Source of the DNA: Streptomyces armeniacus
Lineage (GTDB): Bacteria; Actinomycetota; Actinomycetes; Streptomycetales; Streptomycetaceae
Assembly (NCBI RefSeq): GCF_003355155.1
Contig: NZ_CP031320.1
Location: forward strand, 5,075,367 to 5,139,366
Reading direction: 5' to 3'
DNA: 64,000 bases
This document shows, in pieces, positions 43,213 through 50,666 of this stretch. Under the pieces are notes generated by a model. The model was not told where the DNA came from and did no database searches. It saw only the letters and a list, made by a program, of their open reading frames with translations. The position numbers and the translations under genes were made by a program. The first letter of the stretch is position 1. Every line of letters starts with the position of its first letter.

Positions 43213-44517
43213 GTGAACGCGCCCACCACCGCCCCGCCCACCGTGGTGATCGGAGCAGGCCCGATCGGCCTCGCCGCCGCCGCCCACCTCCTGGAGCGCG
43301 GCATCGAACCCCTGGTCCTGGAGGCCGGACCGGCCGCCGGGAGCGCCGTACGCGAATGGGGTCACGTACGGCTGTTCTCCACCTGGTCCGAGCTGGTCGA
43401 CCCCGCCGCGGAGAAGCTGCTCGCACCCACCGGCTGGACCCCGCCCGACGGCGCCGCCTACCCCTCCGGCGCGGACTGGGCCCAGCGGTACCTCCAGCCG
43501 CTCGCCGACGCCCTCGGCCACCGCGTGCTCTACGGCGCCACGGTCACCGGCGTCTCCCGCACCGGACGCGACCGCATCGTGGACGCCGACCGCGCGGCGC
43601 AGCCGTTCACCGTCCACCTCCGGCACGCCGACGGCCGCGGCGAACGCCTCACCGCCCGCGCCGTCGTGGACGCCTCCGGCACCTGGGCCACCCCCTCACC
43701 GCTCGGCGGCGACGGCCTGCCCGCGCTCGGCGAGCAGGCGGCGTCCGCCCGGATCTCGTACCGCGTCCCCGACCTCGACGACCCGGCCGTACGCGCCCGT
43801 TACGCGGGCCGCCGCACCGCCGTCATCGGCTCCGGCGCCTCCGCCTTCACCGCCCTCGCCCAGCTGGCCCGACTCGCCGGGGAGGCGCCGGGCACACACG
43901 CCGTGTGGGTCCTGCGGCGCGGCATCGGCGCCTCCACCTTCGGCGGCGGCACCGCCGACCAGCTGCCCGCGCGCGGCGCGCTCGGCCTCGCCGCGAAGGC
44001 CGCCGTGGACGACGGCCACGCCGACGCCGTCACCGGCTTCCGCACCGCCGCCGTCGAGGCAAGCGGCGAACGGCTGGTCCTCGTCGCCGAGGACGGCCGC
44101 CGCCTCGACCCCGTGGACGAGGTCATCGCGCTCACCGGTCTCCGCCCCGACCTGTCCTTCCTGTCCGAACTCCGCCTCGGCCTCGACGAACGCCTCCAGG
44201 CCCCGGTGGCGCTCGCCCCCCTCATCGACCCCAACCAGCACTCGTGCGGCACCGTCTATCCGCACGGCGCCAAGGAGCTGGCCCACCCGGAGCAGGACGT
44301 CTATCTCGCCGGCATGAAGAGTTACGGCCGCGCCCCCACGTTCCTGGCCATGACCGGCTACGAACAGGTCCGCTCCATCGCCGCCGCCCTCGCGGGCGAC
44401 CACGAGGCCGCCGGGCGCGTGGAGTTGGTCCTCGCCGACACCGGCGTGTGCGGCGGCTCCGGCCTCTTCGACGACCCCGCCGCCGGGCAACCGGAGAACG
44501 CGGGCGGCTGCTGCTAG
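43213..44517 (+). CDS. Arsenic-cluster FAD-dependent oxidoreductase with C-terminal cysteine motif
   Basis: Flavoprotein of 434 aa with FAD motif VVIGAGPIGLAAAAHLLERG, NAD(P) motif TAVIGSGASAFTALAQLA and ALTGLRPDLSFL. The C-terminus carries VCGGSGLFDD and ends in GGCC, a vicinal cysteine pair like those that bind thiophilic metal(loid)s in MerA. Flavoproteins of this kind accompany arsR/acr3 in actinomycetes. The start is GTG 43213 (GGGAG before it). The TAG stop lies in the CTAG target of the downstream IS630-like element, so the protein remains complete. Confidence 0.85.
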   Translation: MNAPTTAPPTVVIGAGPIGLAAAAHLLERGIEPLVLEAGPAAGSAVREWGHVRLFSTWSELVDPAAEKLLAPTGWTPPDGAAYPSGADWAQRYLQPLADALGHRVLYGATVTGVSRTGRDRIVDADRAAQPFTVHLRHADGRGERLTARAVVDASGTWATPSPLGGDGLPALGEQAASARISYRVPDLDDPAVRARYAGRRTAVIGSGASAFTALAQLARLAGEAPGTHAVWVLRRGIGASTFGGGTADQLPARGALGLAAKAAVDDGHADAVTGFRTAAVEASGERLVLVAEDGRRLDPVDEVIALTGLRPDLSFLSELRLGLDERLQAPVALAPLIDPNQHSCGTVYPHGAKELAHPEQDVYLAGMKSYGRAPTFLAMTGYEQVRSIAAALAGDHEAAGRVELVLADTGVCGGSGLFDDPAAGQPENAGGCC

Positions 44518-44553
44518 TGCTGTGACCGCATAGGTTCACCGGGTTGCTCGTTG

Positions 44554-44587
44554 TGCTGGTTGGCAGCGATGTCGCTTCCAACCAGCA
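44554..44587. repeat. Long hairpin just inside the left end of the IS630-like element
   Basis: TGCTGGTTGG (44554-44563) pairs with CCAACCAGCA (44578-44587), and within it AGCGA pairs with TCGCT around a TG centre, giving a 34-base nearly perfect palindrome. Subterminal hairpins of this sort are usual in miniature elements and may assist transposase recognition or stop read-through. Confidence 0.65.
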
Positions 44588-44609
44588 GGGGAGGCGGGGT
44601 GGCACCACC

Positions 44610-44776
44610 ACCCGGGCCCTGCACGCCTACCTGCGCTGGCGCAACCAGAACGCCCGCCACCCCGACGTCCTGGCCGCCCAACGCCGCGAACGCGCACACG
44701 TCCGCAGCGAACGAGGTCTCCGCTGGGGCGGCAGGCCGCTGCCTGGCCCCGCTCAACCCGCGAGGTCACAGCATTA
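44610..44776 (+). pseudogene. Remnant of IS630-family transposase C-terminus
   Basis: The reading frame gives RALHAYLRWRNQNARHPDVL followed by AAQRRERAHVRSERGLRWGG, which is the characteristic basic C-terminal tail of actinomycete IS630 transposases. It continues only to a stop at 44777, and everything upstream (HTH and DDE core) is missing. It is a non-functional fragment preserved inside the miniature element. Confidence 0.75.
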
Positions 44777-44902
44777 GTCGTCGAACTCGAAGCCCGAATC
44801 CTCCGCACGGGCAATGATGTCGCGGACGGCATCGGCAGTCAGGCCGCCAGCATCCAACGTCAACGAGTGCTCGCCGTCGAAGTCATGCAGGTGGATGGTC
44901 AC
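44774..44902 (-). CDS. Small acidic 42-residue ORF inside the IS630-like element
   Basis: A GTG-initiated frame gives VTIHLHDFDGEHSLTLDAGG then LTADAVRDIIARAEDSGFEFDD. GAGAGG lies about nine bases before the GTG. Composition is acidic and looks like real protein (beta strand, then amphipathic helix) rather than random high-GC translation. It could be a passenger gene carried with the element or a small regulator. No family recognised. Confidence 0.45.
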   Translation of the reverse strand: MTIHLHDFDGEHSLTLDAGGLTADAVRDIIARAEDSGFEFDD

Positions 44903-45000
44903 GGCGTGATCCTCTCACGCCCAGTGCACACGGCTCGTCCAGTCCCTCACCGCTCCCGAACCCGGTGAACCTTCCCGGTCACAGCACTAGCCGAAGCCGT

Positions 45001-45356
45001 TCAACGCCCCTGCGGCGCCGGGTCCACACCCGCCGTCAGCTCCGCGAACGCGCGCGCGGCCGCCGGCGGGCAGAAGAGGCGGTCGAGCCGGGCACGGGCC
45101 AGGCCGCGGTGGAACGGTCCACGGAGGGTGGCGGCGCAGGCAGCGCTGCGAGTACGTACGGAGGCCCGTGTCGTCGCGCTCCCGTACGGAGTCGAGGACG
45201 AGGCTGCGCAGCCGGGACACCTCGCGTTCGGTGACCGCGCCCGGCACCAGGCCGGGATCCGCGAGCCGGGTGCGCAGCGCGTCCCACACGCGGGCGTCGG
45301 GCCAGGCGCCGGACTGGTCGTCGGGCGGGCACTGGAGGTAGAACCGGCTGGCCCGC
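45001..45356 (-). pseudogene. Degenerate fragment of PobA-type 4-hydroxybenzoate 3-monooxygenase
   Basis: Read leftwards, three segments align in order with PobA but in different frames: SRFYLQCPPDDQSGAWPDAR with VWDALRTRL, then LRTYSQRCLRR, then RGLARARLDRLFCPPAAARA before a TGA at 45003-45001. The FAD-binding N-terminus and the internal GDAAH-x-PPTGAKG region are deleted. It is a relic of an aromatic hydroxylase, broken by deletions and at least one frameshift, lying directly beside the IS630-like element. Confidence 0.7.
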
Positions 45357-45638
45357 AGCGGCCTCGGCGTCCCCGTCCTCGGGCTGAGCGGGGAGCGGCC
45401 GGCGTCGCTGGGCCGGCTCCAGCCGGGTGACCTGGTGTTCTTCGAGATCGACCCGCGTACGGGCGACCGCCTGGACCACGTCGGGATGTACATGGGCCTC
45501 GACGCGGAGGGCTATCCGCGGTTCATCTCCAGCCGTGAGGAGGCCAACGGCCCCACGTTCGGCGACAAGCGCGGCGACGCCCGCCTGGACGGCAACGGCT
45601 ACTACGCGAAGGGGCTGCGCAGCGCGAAGCGCCTCTGA
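45357..45638 (+). pseudogene. Truncated NlpC/P60-like protein, C-terminal part only
   Basis: The frame SGLGVPVLGLSGERPASLGR, then LQPGDLVFFEIDPRTGDRLD and HVGMYMGLDAEGYPRFISSR, ends KRL at 45638. LQPGDLVFF...HVGMYMG is the second half of an NlpC/P60 peptidase; the catalytic-Cys segment and export signal are missing. The 5' break abuts the opposite-strand PobA fragment at about 45356, marking a deletion or rearrangement junction. Confidence 0.7.
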
Positions 45639-45675
45639 CGGCACGCGCCGCCGCGCGCGTACGCCCACACTCCGG

Positions 45676-46596
45676 TCAGTCCTTCACCGCGCCCGCCGTC
45701 AGGCCGCCCAGCAGATGCCGGTGCACGAGGACGAACAGCAGCAGCACCGGGATCATCGTCAGCGTCGAAGCGCCCATCAGCAGGCCCCAGTCGACCGAGT
45801 GCTGGCCGATGAAGCCGAGCAGCGCCAGAGGCGTGGTGCTCTGCTCCGGGTCGGTGAGGAAGACCATGGCGAAGACGAACTCCTGCCACGAGGTGAAGAA
45901 CACGTACACCGTCACCGCCAGCACCCCGGGCAGCGCCAGCGGCACGCCCACGGTCCAGTACGCGCGGAACTGCGACAGCCCGTCGATACGCGCCGCCTCC
46001 TCCACCGCGAACGGCACCGCCGACAGGAAGCCGCGCAGCAGCCAGATGCCGACGGGCAGGTTGAACGCGAGCATCGCGAGCATCAGGCCCCACCGGGTGT
46101 TCAGCATCCCGAGGTCGCCGGCCAGCCGATACACCGGCACCAGCAGGACGGCGTGCGGCAGCAGCTGGGACACGAGGATCACGCCGAGCACGCCCGAACG
46201 GCCGCGCAGGCCGGGCCGGGTCAGCGGATAGCAGGCGGTCAGCGCCAGCAGCATGCACAGCACGGTGGTGCCCGCGCAGACCACGGCGCTGTTGGCCAGG
46301 GAGTGCAGGAAGTCGTTGCGTGCGGCGGAGACGAAGTTGTGCAGCGTCAGTTCGTGCGGCCACCAGACCGGGGGCGTGGCGAAGATGTCCGCCGGGGACT
46401 TCATCGCGGTCAGCACCATCCAGGCGAACGGGCCGCACAGGAAGACCGCCAGCGCCAGCGCCGCCACGTGCAGCCCGGCCGAACGGCCCCACGCCCGCAG
46501 AACGACCCGTACGGGCCGCGCGGACCGTACGGGGCGGGCAGGCCGTACGGTCTCCGTGTCCCGTACGGGGGTGTCGCCCCGCACCGCCGCGCTCAC
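45676..46596 (-). CDS. Carbohydrate ABC transporter permease (MalG-like)
   Basis: Inner-membrane permease of 306 aa with six helices. The EAA loop for ATPase docking is AVEEAARIDGLSQFRAYWTVGVPLALP. The N-terminal about 30 residues are an Arg/Pro/Val repeat. The GTG at 46596 overlaps the stop of the partner permease. No ATPase gene lies in the operon, so a shared MsiK-type ATPase is likely used, as usual in Streptomyces sugar importers. Confidence 0.92.
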   Translation of the reverse strand: MSAAVRGDTPVRDTETVRPARPVRSARPVRVVLRAWGRSAGLHVAALALAVFLCGPFAWMVLTAMKSPADIFATPPVWWPHELTLHNFVSAARNDFLHSLANSAVVCAGTTVLCMLLALTACYPLTRPGLRGRSGVLGVILVSQLLPHAVLLVPVYRLAGDLGMLNTRWGLMLAMLAFNLPVGIWLLRGFLSAVPFAVEEAARIDGLSQFRAYWTVGVPLALPGVLAVTVYVFFTSWQEFVFAMVFLTDPEQSTTPLALLGFIGQHSVDWGLLMGASTLTMIPVLLLFVLVHRHLLGGLTAGAVKD

Positions 46597-47492
46597 CGGA
46601 GTTCCCCGACGCGCCGCACCTGGCGCAGGTAGAGGACCGAGAAGACCGCGAGCACCGCGACCGACACCACCCCGTACGCGGAGGCGGAGCCGTGGTCCAC
46701 GTCCAGGAAGGCGGTCCGGTAGATGTAGCTGGAGAGCACTTCGCTGGACACGCCGGGCCCGCCCTTCGTCATCACGTAGATCATGTCGAAGCTGTTGAAC
46801 GTCCACACGGTGGTGAGCAGTACGGTCGTGATGATCGTCGGCGCCATGCCGGGCAGGGTGACGTGCCAGAACACCTGCCAGCCGCGCGCCCCGTCCACCC
46901 TGGCGGCCTCGCGCTGCTCCTCGGGCACGGCCTGGTACGCGGCCAGATACATCACGGCGGAGATCGGGAAGCCCTTCCACGTCGCCGCCACGATCACGCC
47001 GAGCAGCGACGTGCTCTCCTGCCCCAGCCAGGCCGGGTTGCCGTCCACCAGGCCGACGGCTCCCAGCAGCGCGTTGACCGGGCCCACGTACGGGTCCTCG
47101 AGCATCTTCCAGATGAGTCCCGCGACGATCCCGGGCATCACCCAGGGCACCACCAGCAGGGCCCGCAGCAGCCCCCGTCCGTGGAACCGCCTGCTCAGCA
47201 GCACCGCCGCCGCCATGCCCAGCAGGAACTGCAGGGCCACAACCGCCAGCGTCCACACGGCCGTGTTCCCCAGCACCGTACGGAAGGACGGGCTGTCGAA
47301 CGCCTCGGTGAAGTTCGCCAGTCCGACGAAGCGCGGCTCGGGGTGGATGAGGCTGCTGTGGGTGAGGCTGCGCCAGCAGACGTTCAGCACCGGCCATGCC
47401 ACCAGCGTCAGCAGCAGTACGGCCGCCGGGGCCAGGCAGGCCAGCCGCAGCAGCGTCTCCCTGCGCCGTGCGGCGCCAAGCCTGCGGACCAC
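46593..47492 (-). CDS. Carbohydrate ABC transporter permease (MalF-like)
   Basis: Permease of 299 aa with six helices (LLRLACLAPAAVLLLTLVAWPV to YGVVSVAVLAVFSVLYL). The EAA loop is EEQREAARVDGARGWQVFWHVTLPG. The GTG 47492 follows AAGGAG by nine bases. It forms the translocation pore with the downstream permease and receives sugar from the lipoprotein encoded just upstream. Confidence 0.92.
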   Translation of the reverse strand: MVRRLGAARRRETLLRLACLAPAAVLLLTLVAWPVLNVCWRSLTHSSLIHPEPRFVGLANFTEAFDSPSFRTVLGNTAVWTLAVVALQFLLGMAAAVLLSRRFHGRGLLRALLVVPWVMPGIVAGLIWKMLEDPYVGPVNALLGAVGLVDGNPAWLGQESTSLLGVIVAATWKGFPISAVMYLAAYQAVPEEQREAARVDGARGWQVFWHVTLPGMAPTIITTVLLTTVWTFNSFDMIYVMTKGGPGVSSEVLSSYIYRTAFLDVDHGSASAYGVVSVAVLAVFSVLYLRQVRRVGELR

Positions 47493-47554
47493 GCTCGCGC
47501 TCCTTCCGTTCCTGGTCGTTCTCGGCCGCTCCTGCTCGCTCCTCGTCACTCTGC

Positions 47555-48832
47555 TCACTCCTGGTCGATCGCCCGCTGCATCGCCTTCTCGGCCTCCGCG
47601 AGCGCACCGGCCACGTCCGCGCCGCCGAGGATCGCCTGTACGGCGTCCTGCTGGGCCCGGGAGACCGCGTTGTAGACGGGGACGACGGGCCGCGGCCGGC
47701 CCTCGGCCAGCATCCGCAGCAGCTCCCCAGGGTGCCGGTGGTTCTTCCGTACGAACGCCTCGCCGGCCGCGCGCAGCGCGGGCACGGAGTCGTTGGCGGC
47801 CGTCTGGTGCGTGGGCGACGTCGTGGCCAGCCGTACGAAGCCGAAGGCGAGTTCGCGGTCGCGCGCGCCCGTGCCGACGGCCATGTTCCAGCCGCCGAGC
47901 GCGCCGGTGAACGCACGCCCCTCGGGCGCGGGCGGTGTCGTCACCCGCCAGTCGAAGCGCGCCGACTCCTCGATCGCGGGCTGCTGCCAGCCGCCGTCCA
48001 GCAGCATGCCCGTACGCCCGGCGGTGAAGTGGGCGAGGGTGTCGTCGCTGCACGCGCTGGCCGCGCCGCTCGGGGCGTGCCGGGACAGCCGCTGGTAGAG
48101 GGTGAACGCGCGGCGGTTCGCCGGGGAGTCGAAGACGGCGCGGCCGTCGGAGACAACACGGCCGCCCGCCGAGTACAGCAGCGAGTCGGTGAGGACGGAC
48201 GCGGCCTCGTCCCGGCAGCCGATCAGCCCGACGCCGGAGGCGTCCGGCAGCCGGTCGACGCGTCCGGCCGCCGCCAGCCACTGCTTCCAGGTGCGCGGGG
48301 GCCGGTCGGGGTCGAGTCCGGCACGGCGGAACAGGTCGGCGTTGTAGTACATCCGCTCCCACACGCCGACGTTGAACGGCACGCCCCAGCTCCGGTCCCG
48401 CCAGCGGTTGGACGCCCACGCGCCGGCGAAGAAGTCGCCGCCACGCATGCCCGCCGCGCGGATGTCCCGGTCCAGGGCCTCGATGAGTCCGGCGGCGGCG
48501 AACTCGGGCGTCCAGATCTGGTCCAGCACCATCACGTCCGGGCCGGTGCCGCCCTGCACGGCGAGCATCAGCTTGTCGCGGTAGAGCTGGTACGGGATCT
48601 CGGTCAGCTCGACCCGTACGCCCGGGTGGCGCCGTTCGAAGTCGTCGGCGAGCGCCGTGTAGCCGCCGGAGATCTGCGGCGTGGGCGCCTCGACCACCCA
48701 GACACGCAGGGTGTTCCGGTCACCCGCGCCCTGCGCGAGGCAGCCGCTGAGCGCGGCGGCGGCGCACAGGGCGAGCACCGCGGCCCATACGGACACCGCG
48801 CCCCGTACGGGCCGTGGACGACGCCCGCGCAC
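47555..48832 (-). CDS. Sugar-binding lipoprotein of ABC transporter
   Basis: Extracellular solute-binding protein (family 1) of about 425 aa. Signal peptide with lipobox ALSGC (AAVLALCAAAALSGCLAQG); the mature domain begins NTLRVWVVEAPTPQISGGYT and has GTGPDVMVLDQIW and GVPFNVGVWERMYYNADLF typical of sugar binders. GTG 48832 was chosen because GGAG lies eight bases before it and it follows the dioxygenase stop; the GTG at 48859 would overlap that gene. The ligand is unknown. Confidence 0.9.
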   Translation of the reverse strand: MRGRRPRPVRGAVSVWAAVLALCAAAALSGCLAQGAGDRNTLRVWVVEAPTPQISGGYTALADDFERRHPGVRVELTEIPYQLYRDKLMLAVQGGTGPDVMVLDQIWTPEFAAAGLIEALDRDIRAAGMRGGDFFAGAWASNRWRDRSWGVPFNVGVWERMYYNADLFRRAGLDPDRPPRTWKQWLAAAGRVDRLPDASGVGLIGCRDEAASVLTDSLLYSAGGRVVSDGRAVFDSPANRRAFTLYQRLSRHAPSGAASACSDDTLAHFTAGRTGMLLDGGWQQPAIEESARFDWRVTTPPAPEGRAFTGALGGWNMAVGTGARDRELAFGFVRLATTSPTHQTAANDSVPALRAAGEAFVRKNHRHPGELLRMLAEGRPRPVVPVYNAVSRAQQDAVQAILGGADVAGALAEAEKAMQRAIDQE

Positions 48833-48836
48833 CGCG

Positions 48837-49625
48837 TCAGCTCCAGGACGCGGCGTCACGGAACGGGTAATGCCGGTCGGGCGAGTAGACGGGCGGGGGC
48901 TGGTACGTGTTGGCCCGGCCCGGGTCGCCGCGCAGCCAGAACGCGCTGGGGTAGGGCTGCTCCGGGGCGGTGATACGGGTGGAGGTGGGGATGTAGCGGA
49001 TGGTGAGGCCGCAGCGCCGGTGCGGCGAGGTGTTGGCCTCGCTGCCGTGCACGATGTTGGGGTGGTGCACCTCGACGTCGCCGGGCCGCAGCACGATGTC
49101 GACGGCGGCGGACTCGTCCACGTCCACGGCGATCTCCTGCCCGAGCACGTTCGCCACCTCGGTGTTGTCCTGCACGGCGGCGACCGGCTGGCGGTGGCTG
49201 CCCGGGATCACGCGCAGGCAGCCGTTCTCCGGCGTGGAGTGGTCCACGGCGAGCCACAGCGTCACCACCCGCATCGGGTCGAGCGGCCAGAACGCGCTGT
49301 CCTGGTGCCAGAGGACGGGCTGCCCGGAGTGCGCGGACTTGCTGATGTAGTGCGAGGCGAACAGCGCGATGTCCGGGCCGACGAACAACTCTGCGATGGC
49401 GAGCAGCCGTTCGTCCGACACCAGCCGCACCCAGAACGGGTCGTCGCGCAGGAACTCGTGCCCCAGCTGCTCGGGCCGCACCTCCGGGTGCTGCCGCCCC
49501 AGCCACTCGACGTGTCCGTGCACCTCGTTGATGAGACCGGGATCGATGACGTCCCGGAAGATCGTGTAACCGTCGCGCTCGTACTCGTCACGGGCGCGCT
49601 GTCCGACCACCTCTGTCGTGGACAC
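48837..49625 (-). CDS. Phytanoyl-CoA dioxygenase family Fe(II)/2-oxoglutarate enzyme
   Basis: Non-haem iron dioxygenase of 262 aa. The metal triad is LWHQDSAFWPLD (His-x-Asp) with the distal His in VHGSEANTSPHRRCGLTIRY, and the 2-oxoglutarate Arg follows. The GTG at 49625 has a perfect GAGGAGG site five to six bases upstream. It is first in an operon with a sugar-binding lipoprotein and two permeases, an arrangement suggesting that the imported ligand or a derivative is hydroxylated inside the cell. Confidence 0.9.
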   Translation of the reverse strand: MSTTEVVGQRARDEYERDGYTIFRDVIDPGLINEVHGHVEWLGRQHPEVRPEQLGHEFLRDDPFWVRLVSDERLLAIAELFVGPDIALFASHYISKSAHSGQPVLWHQDSAFWPLDPMRVVTLWLAVDHSTPENGCLRVIPGSHRQPVAAVQDNTEVANVLGQEIAVDVDESAAVDIVLRPGDVEVHHPNIVHGSEANTSPHRRCGLTIRYIPTSTRITAPEQPYPSAFWLRGDPGRANTYQPPPVYSPDRHYPFRDAASWS

Positions 49626-49721
49626 AGTTCCTCCTCGACGGCCTTGGCAACGGCTTCCATGCTGGGCCGGGCGGCGGGTGAGGGATAGCAGTCTCCTTGC
49701 AGTTTTTTGTACGGTGTTGAT

Positions 49722-50624
49722 GTGACCACGGAACTGCTCCAGTTCGCCGACCATGCGCCGGGGCGGCCGTACCACGCCGCGTTCGTGGTGCAGCCGTTCC
49801 GCTCGCAGGCCTCGGAGCCGCACGGGCACGCCGACTTCTTCGAGTTCATGGCGGTCGTCTCCGGGCACGGCAGGCATCTTCTGCCGGACTGCTCACAGGA
49901 GTTGCGGGCGGGCGACGTGGCGCTGGCACGGCCCCACGACCGGCACGCGCTGCAGGGGCTCGCACCGGTCGGCATGCACTTCGTGAACGTGGCCTTCCCC
50001 GCCGCCCTCTGGCGCGGCTTCGTGGACCTGGCGGGCTTCGAGGCGGCCGAGGAGTGGAACGAGTCGGCGGCGCCGCCGCACTGGCGGCTCGCGGACCGCG
50101 CCGACCGTACGGCCGAGCGCGCCGCCGAGATCTTCCAGCGGGCGCTGACCCGCTACCACCCCCGGCCGGCCATGCTCGACGCGATGCGGTTCTGGACGGA
50201 CCTCGCCGAACTGCTAGGCGACGCGGACGGCCGCGGCACGGACCCGGGCGCCGCGGGCCGCCCGGCGTGGCTCACCGCCGTGTGCACGGCCATGCGGCAG
50301 GAGGAGAACCTGCGGGCAGGCGTGCCCGCGATGCTGCGCCTGGCGGGCGTCAGCCCGGCGCACCTGTCACGCAGCATGCGCACGCACCACCAGACGACGC
50401 CCACCGCGTTCGTCACCGAACTGCGGCTCCAGCGGGCGGCCGAACTGCTCACCGCCACCTCGGAGCCGGTGACGGCGGTCGCCCAGCAGTGCGGCTTCGC
50501 CAGCCAGTCGTACTTCACGCGCTGCTTCCGCACGGTGCACGGCATCCCGCCGCGTGAGTACCGCCGCCGGGCCTGGGAGGCGTTCGTCCCGCGGAACAGC
50601 GGCCCGGCGGAGCGGCAGTCGTAA
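49722..50624 (+). CDS. AraC family transcriptional regulator
   Basis: Activator type of about 300 aa. The N-terminal cupin sensor has EPHGHADFFEFMAVVSGHG and LRAGDVALARPHDRHALQG; the C-terminal pair of HTH motifs includes AGVSPAHLSRSMRTHHQTTP and VAQQCGFASQSYFTRCFRTVHGIPPREYR. The GTG 49722 is taken as start; an in-frame TTG at 49707 is possible and neither has a good ribosome site. Divergent from the dioxygenase/ABC operon, which it presumably controls in response to the imported sugar. Confidence 0.88.
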   Translation: MTTELLQFADHAPGRPYHAAFVVQPFRSQASEPHGHADFFEFMAVVSGHGRHLLPDCSQELRAGDVALARPHDRHALQGLAPVGMHFVNVAFPAALWRGFVDLAGFEAAEEWNESAAPPHWRLADRADRTAERAAEIFQRALTRYHPRPAMLDAMRFWTDLAELLGDADGRGTDPGAAGRPAWLTAVCTAMRQEENLRAGVPAMLRLAGVSPAHLSRSMRTHHQTTPTAFVTELRLQRAAELLTATSEPVTAVAQQCGFASQSYFTRCFRTVHGIPPREYRRRAWEAFVPRNSGPAERQS

Positions 50625-50666
50625 ACGGTCTTCCTGCGGTCGTCAGGCGTCAGGCGGTCTGGGGTG

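Larger units (their letters stand above)
44514..44990. mobile_element. IS630-like miniature element with 32-bp terminal inverted repeats
   Basis: The ends CTAGTGCTGTGACCG... (44514-44545) and its inverted copy (44959-44990) match over 32 bases with three mismatches. Both are bounded by CTAG, the IS630/Tc1 target in which TA is duplicated. A third end-like copy (GGTCACAGCATTAG, 44763-44776) sits inside, so the 477 bp may be two partial elements in tandem. The interior holds a transposase C-terminal remnant and a small reverse ORF. No DDE catalytic core remains, so it can move only in trans, if at all. Confidence 0.85.

Noticed and set aside
44520..44990. tRNA or CRISPR-like array as explanation of the repeats
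   Set aside because: No cloverleaf, and the repeats are one inverted pair plus one internal copy with CTAG ends, which fits an IS630-type element.
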